From NCBI GenBank assembly GCA_965112735.1, contig OZ218950.1, positions 4,464,001 through 4,528,000 of the forward strand: 64,000 nucleotides of DNA, read 5' to 3'. This stretch comes from Phaeosaccion multiseriatum (lineage: Eukaryota; Ochrophyta, other classes). Below the pieces are notes generated by a model that did no database searches, had not been told where the DNA came from, and saw only the letters and a list, made by a program, of their open reading frames with translations. The translations under genes and the position numbers were made by a program. Shown here piece by piece: positions 45,565-55,653 of the stretch; positions within the stretch are counted from its first letter, which is position 1, and the number at the start of each line of letters is the position of its first letter.

Positions 45565-47135
45565 CTCTCTCGCGACGTTTCACCTATACGACCTGCCTAC
45601 CTGCCTACCTGCCTGCCCCACTATCCACCTCTTTTACCTGAATGACGGCCACGTCGACTTCGCCGCCCCAGGCCTGTGGGCAGACGCCGTGCTCAAGAAG
45701 GCTCTGGCTCTCTGCCCCGACCCCCGCCACCAGATTGTGCACTCCGCTGACATTCCACACGTGAGCCTCGGGGAAGCGGCGGCTCCAGTGGCGGAGAAAC
45801 GCCCTGAAGGGGGGGGGGGGTTGTGGAGGGGAGAGGGGGAGGGGAGGAGGGGAGGAATGAAGTTAAGTATGGTTGGTTGGGTTTATTACCTTTGATTCTC
45901 TCACGAAAGCGCTCCCTCCCTCCCTCCCTCCCTCCCTCCCTCCCTCCCTCCCTCACTCACTCACTCACGCACGCACGCACTCACCAATGCTCCGGCGAGC
46001 GACTGCCGCACACGAGGTGCATGTTGTCGGCCCGCAGCGCCTTTCTCCCGAAGGTGTCCAGCAGCATCTGCAGCAGCTCGATGGTCGGGGCGACGGGGCT
46101 GTGCAGGAGAAGCTGTTGTGGTGGTCGAAGGGAGGAGGAGGGGGGAGGGGCAGCAGTAGCAGCGACAGCAGCACCAGCGGCAGCAGCAGTAAAGACGGCA
46201 CAATAAGAGAATAGATCGGACGGAAAGAGTGGGGGGGAAGAACCGAGACAAACGACCAACACACACACACACACGCGCGCGCACACGCACGTACACATAT
46301 GCATGATGTGCACGCACGTACCTTGCCCGATTTGAGCTTTATCACCGTCATCCTAAGTCCAGCACCACCGCTCCTCTTGGTGTTGAAGAAATCCTGCTCG
46401 AAGGTGTGCACAGAGCTCGTGACCTGTGTGTCAGGTGCATTGTTTAGTGCGGCGGAGTAGAGGTGTGAGCGTTGGAAAATGAATGACTATGGAGGCAAAA
46501 GGAAGGGACGCCAACCCAAAACCTCCGCTTTACTTTGAGCCAGTGTTCTCAGTTCTGTCTTTGCGCATTGTTCTACCACTCACCTCGATGTGACGAGTCG
46601 GTCTGCTCTTGCCGAAAAGCGGCGACGGAGCGTTGCTAAAGTTCTGCTGCCGCTGCCTGTCAATGCCGTCGAGCCACGCCGCTCGCAGCAAATCTGCCTT
46701 CAGACCCTCTCGCTTGTTCAGAATATCCATCCTCGATGACCACAGTTTCTTCATTCCCCCATTAACGCCCCAACCGAGCTCTTGAGTTTTCAGCATGGAT
46801 GCATGCGGCTGACTCCCCGAAGACCGGCGTGTTCGCTGTCTCCTTTCTCTCCGTCTCTGCCAGTGTCGCGCCGTAAAGATGGTCATTCCCCACCTCCTTG
46901 GGGCGTCACCGGTCTGTAGCACGTCCTCAGCCGGGCTAGCAGTGCCAGAAGCACTATCAGCGACAGAACCACTGGGAGACGAGGCTCTCAGTGAACTTTC
47001 GTCGAGGCGATTAGCCCCACTCAAGTACACGTTGCCGGTGAAGAGGAAGGCAGTGGAGTGCAGCGCGACGCTACAAAGTACTATCACCAGCGCATAAAGT
47101 CCCGCAGCTCTGCTGGAAGCAGCCCTTGGTATCAT
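44360..47135 (-). CDS. Plastid-targeted DUF4336 protein (metallo-beta-lactamase-like)
   Basis: Exons on the minus strand: 47135-46584, 46423-46322, 46112-45985, 45803-45638, 45375-45140, 44636-44579, 44422-44360; 434 residues. The signal peptide (AAGLYALVIVLCSVALH) is followed by STA/FLF, then a Ser/Arg-rich linker to about residue 180, so plastid import is likely. The domain matches DUF4336: TVIKLKSGKLLLHSPVAPT (about 210-228), CGSRSPEHW...RHWSRRFPEAHVW (253-275), DAVLFHRPSGTVMASDTMF (about 323) and IGAHGDAPLTG (about 402). DUF4336 is a domain of unknown function related to metallo-hydrolases and is common in chloroplasts. The exon ending at 45140 is followed by an in-frame TGA that overlaps the donor (GAT/GTGAGT), so an unspliced transcript would stop there. 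The last two exons are inferred from phase and the HGD motif. Confidence 0.82.
44741..45134. repeat. (ACTC)n microsatellite of nearly 400 bp
   Basis: ACTC units with few interruptions. On the coding strand of the DUF4336 gene this is (GAGT)n and follows directly on the donor GTGAGTGACTGAG at 45139. It makes up most of that intron. Confidence 0.93.
45384..45455. repeat. (GT)n microsatellite
   Basis: About 34 GT dinucleotides in an intron of the DUF4336 gene; on the coding strand (CA)n just before the acceptor at 45376. A (CT)n tract follows at 45521-45560. Confidence 0.92.
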
Positions 47136-47640
47136 CCTCTTGCTTTGAGAGGGAGATCAAATGTGGAGCGAAGTGTGCTTGTTTTTTTTTTCAGGCGTTT
47201 CTTCCTGGATCTTCCCTCCTCTCTTATCGTTCCTGATTTTGTGCTGTGTCTATGCTGAATACTATGTCGAAGGCTCCTCACATGCTTTCCGTCATCTTAA
47301 GCGCTCGTCCTTGTGTTATTTCTGTATGTAAAGAAAGAGAAAAAAAAAAGAGAGGAAAGAAATCGATTCTCGGCGAAATCCAATAGAGTGCCATCCAAAT
47401 TTGAGTTTCACCCGCGAGGCCACTCACGTTCGTTCTCAGGCAAGATCCCAGTTATTAGACAAAAAACCCCAAAAAAAGAAAAGGGAAAGACAAATACAAG
47501 CAATGGTTAGATGCACTGCACTTAGGCCTGCTGCAGTGCCTCGATAGTGAGAGAGTCGATCCGATGATACGCATTTGCCACTACTAGGGCCATCCTAAGG
47601 CAGCCCCTGACAGTCCAGTGCCAGGACCAGGATAAGCGCG
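47136..47640. promoter_or_regulatory. Divergent promoter region, DUF4336 gene / LETM1
   Basis: 505 bp between opposing starts of a plastid-directed and a mitochondrial protein gene. AT-richer than its surroundings with A-runs near 47337-47350 and 47458-47485. No defined site recognised. Confidence 0.5.
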
Positions 47641-49872
47641 ATGGCGCAGCAGCTGGTGGGCCTGCGAAGGGGGGGGAGGAGGCTTGTGCAGAGCTGGGAG
47701 CGCGCCTTATGTCAGCAGCAGCACCAGCTTTTTTCGCGGCATCGGCAGTCTTATTCGAGCCAAGGGCTCCTTCTTCCAGGCAAGAACAACCATGCTCAAC
47801 GTAGTAGCAGCACCACTACGAGCAGCGGCAGTAGTAGCAACAGCAGCAGCAGAAGCAGTAGTAGTAACAGTAGTAGTACCATAAGTAGTAGTACTAGTAG
47901 TAGTACTGGCAGCAGGAGCAGGACGATCCACCATCGACTCTCGGCATGCAGTAGCGGGGCGGAGGCGGCGCTTGGCCAACAGGATGACGAGGAGCACAGG
48001 CAGGGACAAGGCCGGGTTCACCGCCGCCACGCTGCCCCCTTGCACGCACAAAAGAGGTGGCTGCGCACGTCCTCGCCCTGGCTTGAGAAGGAGCCAAAGC
48101 AAGGAGGGTCTTCAAAGTGGACGCTACTGCGCCCACAGAAGAACGAGCTGGAAGCGCTGCAACAAGACTCTCAAAGCAAACAGGGCATCAAGGAGCTCAA
48201 CGAGGAGTACAAGCTGTATCTCCGCGCTGTGAAGGAGCCAAAGAAGACGCAAAAGGAGATCCAAAAGGGGCGCGAGCTCATCCCGCAGGAGCCCACCACG
48301 GCAGGCAAGATTAAGGCGGTCATGTTCAAAGTGCCTGGCATGACCTACCGTGGAGCGGCAGTCGTGGTCAGCTTCATGTGGGCGGTGATAAAGAACCCCA
48401 TGCTGCTGAGGGAGAAGTGGGGGGACCTGGTCAAGGGCATTAAGGACATGCTGCATCACTACAAGATCGGCTCCAAGCTGCTGTGGAACGACATCAAGAC
48501 GGCCAAGAAAATCATTGCCAGGTGAGAGAGTGAGTGATTGAGTGAGTGAGTGAGTGAGTGAGTGGGGGGAAAGGAGTGGTGGAAGAGTTTGATCGCGACA
48601 GGTGCGTTGCGTCCCTGGTGATTCGAGAGGAAAGAGGTGCAAGGACTGGCAGGATAAGACGGGCGAGCAAGAGGAAGGGAGGAAGAGGGCCGGGAGGCAA
48701 CGCTTCCCCACGTGCGTGCGTGTGTGTACAAAGGATACGATGGCGATATGTCCAGATACCTTCTCTTCATGCACACATGCACGCACCGCTCGCCCCCCAT
48801 CCCCACCTCCCCGCCCTCTCTTGCTCTCGCACAGACTTCTCACGGGCCACGCCCTCTCTCGACGAGAGCGTAAGCAGCTCCTCCGTACGGCGGCAGACAT
48901 ATTCCGCATGGTGCCATTGGCTGCCTTCTTCCTCGTGCCCTTCCTGGAGCTGCTGCTGCCTCTGGCGCTCAAGGTGTTCCCGAACATGCTGCCCTCCACC
49001 TTCCAGGACCTGCTCAAGAAGGAGGAGGACATGAAGAAGCAGCTCAGGATGAGGCTGGCCATGGCGGGCTTCCTTCAGGTGTGTGTGTGTGTGTGACAAA
49101 TGTTGTTGCCTCTCGAACACAAACACCGCCTGTCCTGCCTCAGTAGCCCTAGCCCCTTATGTTAACACGTCTTCATGGCTGTTCGCCCTCTTTTGCTCTT
49201 TGAGCAGGAGACGCTGGAAGAGATGGCAAGGGCAAAGCACAACAGAGTAAAGAAGACAGAGGAGGAGGGGGGGGAGCAGGACGCGGAGGACCAGAGCAGC
49301 AGTGCGAAGGAGCTCATGAGCTTCATCGAGAAGGCCAAGATGGGCAACATGGAGAACGAGGCCATCACGCGCTTCGCCAGGCTCTTCAAGGTGAGAGGCG
49401 CTGGTATTCCTTGTGTGTGTGCGTGCATCCGTGTGTGCGTGTGTGTGCGTTTGTGCGCGCACGCGGGAAAATGTGGAGCTTCAGATAATGAAAGGAAAGG
49501 GGGTTTCCCCAAGAGAGTCCACATAAGCGGGTGGGAGGTGCCATGAACCAAAGCGAGAATTGCGGCTGTGCGCTAGTGTGGTGGCTGTGGATGCGCCCAC
49601 GGAAAGGACGTCTCCTCTTTCTCACAAATTGCCCTCTCTCTCTTCTCTACCTCTCCTCCGTCTCTTCGTTGTGTTGCTTCCTTAGGACGAGCTCATGCTG
49701 GACAATCTTCCGCGTGCGCAACTCGTCAACCTTTGCCGTTTCATGGCGCTACAGCCCTTCGGCAGTGACAACTTCCTGCGCTTTCAGGTGTGTGTGTGCG
49801 TAAGTTTTCGTGCGTAAGTGTGTGCGTACCAATCTCCGGCTCAGAGGGGTGCAATGGAACAGGTTGTTCAGG

Positions 49873-49909
<37 letters not shown>

Positions 49910-49936
49910 CGTTGTTGTTGTTGCTGTTGTTGTTGC

Positions 49937-49970
<34 letters not shown>

Positions 49971-52357
49971 CGATGATTCTATGTACAGCACTGGGTTTGA
50001 CCTTGTCTTCACCCCGCCCCCACTCCACCCTACCCCACCCCCACCCCCCTTCTCCCCTCCCCTTTGCCCCTGCCCCTGCCCTCCAGCTACGCTCTCACAT
50101 GCGCATGATCACCCAAGACGACCAACGCATCTTGTGGGAGGGGCTCGAGACTCTGACCAAGCACGAGCTCAGTGAGGCATGTCGAGAGCGAGGCATGCGA
50201 GCCACCGGCATGACAAAGATGGGGTACAAGCGTCAACTGGCCAACTGGTTGGATCTGTCCATCAATCAGAGCGTGCCCATCAGTTTGCTGATTATGAGCA
50301 GGGCTTTCACGTTGGAGGTGTCTGATCCCACCGCGGCCCTGGCGGAGAGCATGTCCAGTATGGATGAGGACGTGGTGACGGAGGTACTCATTGATGCTGC
50401 TAGCGGGGAGGAGAGGGACAGCGCGGAGCACAGAGAGCTCAAGCTGGAGTCACTGGAGCGTCAGAATGAGCTGATTGAGGAGGAGCGCGAGAGGCGAGAC
50501 AATGCCATTCGAAGGAAGCTGGCGGCGGAGGAGGAGGAGAAGAGGGCAAAGAAGCAAGAGAAGGAGGAGGAAGAGACCAAGGCGAGAGAGGCTCGCGAGG
50601 CTGCAGAGAAGGAGTTGGCCGATGCGGTGCTGGCCTTGTCGCTCGCCGAGCAGGCTGCGAAGAAAGCAGCAAGAGGGGAGGACACCGGGGAGGAGCAGGC
50701 CGGGGCAGAGCCTGTAGTAGAGGAAGCGGCCAAGAAGAAGAAGAAGAAGAAGGAGGAGGAGGAGGAGAGGGAGACGGAGAAAGAGGAGGAGGTGTGGACG
50801 GATCAGACGGGCATTGCGGCAGTTGGTCTGGAAGAAGAGGGGTCAGTGAGCAAGGAGACTCAGAGAGAAGAGGCACTGCAGCTGCGTGATCGGCTGCTGC
50901 AGGAGCGGGAGACGGAGCTAGAGCGACTGCGGCTGCTCCTCAAGCAGCAGAGGCAGCAGCAGGACACGGAGAGGGCGGAGGCCGACGAGATACTGCGAGA
51001 AAAGGAGGCTTTCTTGGCGGGCATGGCCGACGGCCAGGACATTAAGCGCGAGGTGAGGCTCTCTGCAGAGGCGGTCAAGACATTGGAGACGGCTTTTGCG
51101 TCTCTCACTAGCGACTCGTTTGTGGAGGAGGAGAAGCATCAGTTGGCGACGATGAAGACGGCCCTCCAGGCTCTGAGGCAGTCCTCGGCGGAGGGCAAGA
51201 AGAAGGCAAGGAAGGAGGTGGAAGAAGGCGACGCGGAGAAGGAGGGTGCTGCTGAGGGAGAGATGAAGAAGGGAGACGGTGAGGTGAAGACCGCCAAGAC
51301 GAAGAAGCGGGAGTCAGAGGGAGAGGGCAAGATGGTTACTGCCAAGCTTGACGATATGGAGAGCCTCGCCGAAGCGGCCAAGGAGAAGCTGTTGGAAGAC
51401 TCAGCCAAGGTGGATGAGGCCGAGATGAGTGAGGCGGAGAGGAGAGTGTTCCAGACCGAAGAGGAGAGGCAGGAGGAGAAGCTGAAGGAGGCCAAGGAGG
51501 AGGAGGACAAGGAGGAGGACAAGGAGGCTCGAGAGGGGCTGTCCGAGCGAGAGGCCGAGGTGATTGACGCGATGGAGAAGGAGGAGAAGGAGAGGGAGAA
51601 GGCCGCAATGGCAGCCAAGGAGGCGGCAACGGCAAAGGGCAAGACGGTGGAGAAGGAAATGGCTGTGGACAAGAAGAAGGTGGAGGAGAGAGAGGAAGCG
51701 GAGGAGGGCGAAGAGGAGGAGGAGGACGAGGGGGAGGACGAGGAGCAGCAGCAGCCTGTGGACAAGGGAGTACTCCGCATGCAGACCAAGCTGGCAAGCA
51801 TGCTCGAAAAGCTCGAGAAGGACATTGCTGTAGTGGAAAAGGAGGTGGGGCAGAAGCACCTCCTCTTGGACAGCGACCGTGACGGCATTGTCTCAGCGGA
51901 GGAGCTCGAGTATGTCATCAAGGGCGTGCTGGGGGGTCCTTTGGCGGACGAGGAGGCGCGCAAGATTGTGGCGCAGCTCGACGGGGATAAGGATGGACAA
52001 ATCAGCCTGCAGGAGCTGCTGGACTGGGCCGCGAGGTGAGGGGAAGAAAAAAGCCTGGCTTGGCTTCGCTTGGCTTGGCTTCATTCACGCTGAGGGGGGG
52101 GGGGGGGGGGAGGGAGAATCAGATCACCGGGGAAAGAGAGGGGGTGGGGCGCCGGGCTGTTGTTTTTGGAAAGAAGAATAGGAGGAAGAGTTCACTGTTA
52201 TGCATCTCATTGCCTTCATTCAATTCCCCTTTCCTTCTGTTGGCAGGTATGAGGAGCAACTCCCAGACGAGCTGTTTGACCATCTGGACAAGAACCAGCA
52301 GAGCCTGTTGAGGGTGCGGGAGCAGAAGCTCAAGGCCAAAAAGAAGGAAATGGAGGA

Positions 52358-52397
<40 letters not shown>

Positions 52398-52433
52398 GAG
52401 GAGGAGGAGGAGGGGAGGCAGGAGCCACGGTAA
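47641..52433 (+). CDS. LETM1: LETM1-type mitochondrial cation/proton exchanger with EF-hands
   Basis: Inner-membrane protein that supports K+/H+ (and possibly Ca2+) exchange and mitochondrial volume. Exons: 47641-48521, 48835-49078, 49208-49390, 49686-49787, 50087-52035, 52247-52433; 1181 residues against about 740 in animals. A basic N-terminus ([15 protein letters not shown]) fits a mitochondrial presequence. A Ser/Thr run follows. The core is [20 protein letters not shown] (about 220) and the hallmark [20 protein letters not shown]...[11 protein letters not shown] (about 316-350), then the ribosome-binding-like LETM domain. The long last part is charged coiled coil with two EF-hand loops, [12 protein letters not shown] (about 1064) and [12 protein letters not shown] (about 1101), and a polyGln/Glu tail. 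Extra length lies mainly in the coiled coil. Confidence 0.95.
49862..49970. repeat. (GTT)n microsatellite in LETM1 intron 4
   Basis: GTT units with rare GTC/GCT variants, inside the intron 49788-50086. This intron stays open in frame with both flanking exons, so retention would add a Cys-rich segment; the normal exon join is strongly preferred. Confidence 0.92.
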
Positions 52434-53345
52434 TTGTGACAGCATGCACGGTGAAGAGACACCTGGTTGATCTATAGCCGACGGAGAGAGGAAGGACAGG
52501 GAGAAGGGACGGGAGATAGAAAATGAGCCTGTGCACATGCACTGTGTGTTTGTGCTTTCGCGCCGAGCCTCCCATTTGCTTGGTTTGTGTATTTGTGGCA
52601 CGGCATCAGGTTCTATACCAGAGCAGAGCATCTTTTGGGTATTGCTGCAGCTCACACCCTTGTTGATTAGTCCAGCCATTTTCCGGCGCATCGCGCCACC
52701 ACCACATCTTTATAGTGAGTACAGAATCAGAGAGAGAGAGAGAGAAGGAATAAGAGACACAAGAGTTTGTTTTTCAGTATATTTTTGCCCCTGACCCTCC
52801 ACGCGCGCGCGCTTGCCCAAAGGCACGCGGGCCGAACAAAAATAGTCTTGGGTGGATGCCAGCCCTACACTACGTCTCGATCCCTTCAATACTCTACGGG
52901 TGGATAGAACCCCTCCAACACGTCCAAGTTCGTGCCTTGTCCCAGCCTTGAGCCGTTGGAGGCTTTCACACCTTCTCTATATTTCACTTTCACTATTATC
53001 AATACATACATCCCCGCCCCCTCCCCCCGTCCCGCCCCCGTTCCCATTCCCCTTCTCTCTTCCGCCATCCCGCTCCCCCCCTGGTGTTTCCTCGCTGCCC
53101 CCCCCCTCCCTGTCGACGGCCCCCGCCGTGGTTGCCCCAACTCTGGCGAGCTGCCATGGTGTTCGTCCGCCGCAAGTCCTCTGCACCTAACTCCGCTGTC
53201 CTCCAGGTGCCCCTGAGTCCGCCGTGGGTCCTGTCATCGTCGGCCGGCGCGCTCCCTTGCTCCCGCTCCGATGCCCGGCTCCCGATGAAGCGGATGCTGT
53301 GGCTGTTCCCGTATGTCCCTAGTTTCCTCGCTCGCTCAAGCAACA
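52434..53345. other. Convergent spacer, LETM1 / small ORF
   Basis: 912 bp with no convincing gene. It contains a short GA tract near 52730 and a C-rich stretch at 53010-53110. Frames on both strands are low-complexity. Confidence 0.55.
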
Positions 53346-53855
53346 TCAGAGGCCGTAGGCGCCTGAGATTCGGATCTCGCCGTCGTCCTTCTTGAACATC
53401 ACGTTCACACTCACGCCCTTCAGGGAGAGGTATCCGTAGCGAATGCTCGCCTCAAGACTGCCGTTGCCTAGCATGTCCTCAAACTCGGCCACGGGAATCT
53501 TGCCGCCCTTTGTCTTCTTGCCCGGTTCCGTGCCCATGAAGGCCCTAAAGGTGGCCTCATCGCAAGCCCCAGCAAAGCTCCAACGAGCGGTTCCGTGCTT
53601 GCAGGAAGGTTTCCACTTCATTTGACTCTTGATGCCACGGAAAGCAATGCTTCTGAGCTGCTCAGCCTTTTGCTGCGCTTTTGCAGGCGAGACTCCCAGC
53701 TGCAAAGGTGCCTCGGCAGGGCTCGCCTTCAAACGCTTTTCGAGGCTTTGGATCATCTCGTCCTTCGCTTCCAGTTCCTTGATGAGCTCTGGCTGTGACA
53801 TGTCATCGTAGCTGCGCTTGGTGGAGGAGGTGGGTGCAGCTGTAGGGGGCGCCAT
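53346..53855 (-). CDS. Conserved-looking small protein, function unknown
   Basis: Intronless, 169 residues. A Pro/Thr/Ser-rich start is followed by an amphipathic, probably coiled-coil stretch ELIKELEAKDEMIQSLEKRL (about 24-43). Then comes a compact domain of about 95 residues with conserved-looking W, C, F and G positions (MKWKPSCKHGTARWSFAG, IRYGYLSLKGVSVNVMF), ending KISGAYG-like. The alternating hydrophobic pattern at the end suggests a small beta domain. No signal peptide or membrane segment. No family name can be given. Codon use and lack of repeats argue for a real gene. Confidence 0.7.
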   Translation of the reverse strand: MAPPTAAPTSSTKRSYDDMSQPELIKELEAKDEMIQSLEKRLKASPAEAPLQLGVSPAKAQQKAEQLRSIAFRGIKSQMKWKPSCKHGTARWSFAGACDEATFRAFMGTEPGKKTKGGKIPVAEFEDMLGNGSLEASIRYGYLSLKGVSVNVMFKKDDGEIRISGAYGL

Positions 53856-54189
53856 ATGGAACAGAGGATATCGTTTGAGGTGAAGGAAAGAAGGAGGAGT
53901 TTGAATGAGAGAAGATTTGAAAATGGGGGGATTTTTTTTTTATTGCCTTACGACTTCCCTTCCTCCTCCTTCCTCTCCCCTTTCCCTTCTTCCCTCTTTC
54001 CCCGCTCCCTCTGCTCACCATGCAGAGCGTGCTTCCCTGTGTCTCCATGTCTGTAGGCTGCTCGCTTGAATGAAGCCAGAGCAGAGCCTTCCTCGCTGAA
54101 AACCCCTTTTTCTCTCCTTCCCAAGGAGAGGAGGTATTTTCCTCTCTCTTTAACTGTTTCTTCTTCTTCTTCCTTCTTCCATCTTTTTT
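53856..54189. other. Upstream region of the small ORF
   Basis: CT-rich 334 bp with short T runs; likely promoter and leader of the 53346-53855 gene. No gene seen. Confidence 0.5.
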
Positions 54190-55010
54190 ACTGGCGTCGG
54201 GGATAGTGTCCTCAGACGCGGGCCACCATGCAGTGGTGCAGCAGCTTCTGAACTTCTGTCGGCTGATGCGGAGATGATTTGGGCAAGTATGCCCGGGCGA
54301 AGGGCGCACCATAGAGCCGCACTTGTGGGGGCATGCAGAGTAGTCGAGCAGCGGAGGTGGACAAAGCAAGTTCGGAAGGCGCCACGGCTTGTGTGTGTTT
54401 CCCCCCAGTAAGGAGATCCTGGGATAATTCGGCTGCGCTGATCCTGGCGATACTCAACCCTGCAATGCCTTGGTGAAAGCGGCGGTGACCTCAGTAGTCG
54501 GACGATGAGCTGAGAAGGGTCCTGCTAATGGTAGCGTGCCTGGAAGGGCACCGGAACACTTTGCGAAAGCTGCTCAGGGCAGGTGCAGAGGGTACTGCAA
54601 TGACTGGCGATGAGTGGAACGATTGATCGGGCAGATGAGTTTGGTTCAGGCTCATGTCGTGGAGGAGCTCATCTCAGGAGGTGCTGATGTAGAGATGCAG
54701 TTTGATGAGAGGAGCACGCCTCTTATCTTACGCATGCTGTTTTTTTGAGGGCCGTGGGGCAGTGATCCGTGTGCTGCTGTCTGTGGGGGCTTCTGCTGAC
54801 AATTGGGGCGTAGTCTCTATTGGGACGCACCATTGGGGTGCCGTTGTTTGCTGCAGCAAGAGAGGGCCACCGCGGAGCGGCGGAGGAGCTGCTCTTGGGA
54901 GGGCGTACAGAGCCTTTGCGGGTTATGCAGCTGGTGTTGACTTCCTTCCTAGGGTCGCCGACAGTCAGCACTTTCCATCACGACGTGTGTTGGACCTGGT
55001 GCTGGGTACG
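54190..55010 (+). pseudogene. Ankyrin-repeat pseudogene
   Basis: Remnants of ankyrin repeats appear in order on the plus strand but in changing frames: GHHAVVQQLL (about 54220), ACLEGHRNTLRKLLRAGAEG (about 54535), VVEELISGGADVEMQF (about 54660), AVIRVLLSVGASADNWG (about 54758) and PLFAAAREGHRGAAEELL (about 54838). Each matches the GH..VV..LL..GA helix-turn-helix pattern. Frameshifts and stops separate them, so no protein of normal length can be made. It is probably a decayed member of a large algal ankyrin family. Confidence 0.75.
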
Positions 55011-55653
55011 TACTGACCCTCTCCTTGGCAAGGAAGGGAGGCTCAAGGTGCCGTAGAAAGAGCGTCCCCCTGAGGTACTGCAGCAGGATGTGGCGTCTGA
55101 GATTCCATGAAGAAAAAGGTGTGTTTGACGAGCGGGACTTCCGTGATCGAGACAACTGTTGAACACCGAGGGGCGCCATGGCGGGATCCTCCCATCCATA
55201 GCTCCAGCTACGTCTCAACCGCAGGTCCAATTCCCTCCTCCTGTCCGCAAGCGGCAGTGTTGGGGTGCGGGGGTGAGGTGGGAGAAGAATAAAAAAAAAA
55301 AATCCTGAAACGCGTCATCATCATTGACATACTTTTTTTTTCTCTCAAAAGATGGAAGATGTGAAAATCGCAAAAGCGTCAGAAACGGCCCTCTATAGCA
55401 GCGAGGAGAAATAGGGTGGGGGAGGTGGAGAGGGAGCAAAGAAGAGAAGCGCACACTCTTGTGGGGCAAGCGCTCACGCTTTTGCACTCATTGAAAATCA
55501 TTTGACAGACGGGATTCGGGAGCGGGTCCAACGAAGACGTGCCCCCTTTGCAGACTCTGCACTCATCACAGCCCTCTTTCGCTGGGAGTGGTCGAGAAAG
55601 CGGAGCAAGGGGGGGGGGAGGGCGGGCGGAAGACGCGTTCGCGATAGGCAAGC
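55011..55653. other. Upstream region of the dehydrogenase-like gene
   Basis: 643 bp. No coding signal. A11 near 55291-55301 and a T run near 55332. It should contain the promoter of the gene at 55654. Confidence 0.5.

Noticed and set aside
49790-50086. Start of the LETM1 long exon at 49790 with a Cys-rich stretch
   Set aside because: The stretch is the (GTT)n intron read through by chance; removing it joins FLRFQ to LRSHM, as the LETM1 family requires.
51139-51963. 274-residue Ser-rich minus-strand frame
   Set aside because: Antisense of the Glu/Lys-rich LETM1 coiled coil.
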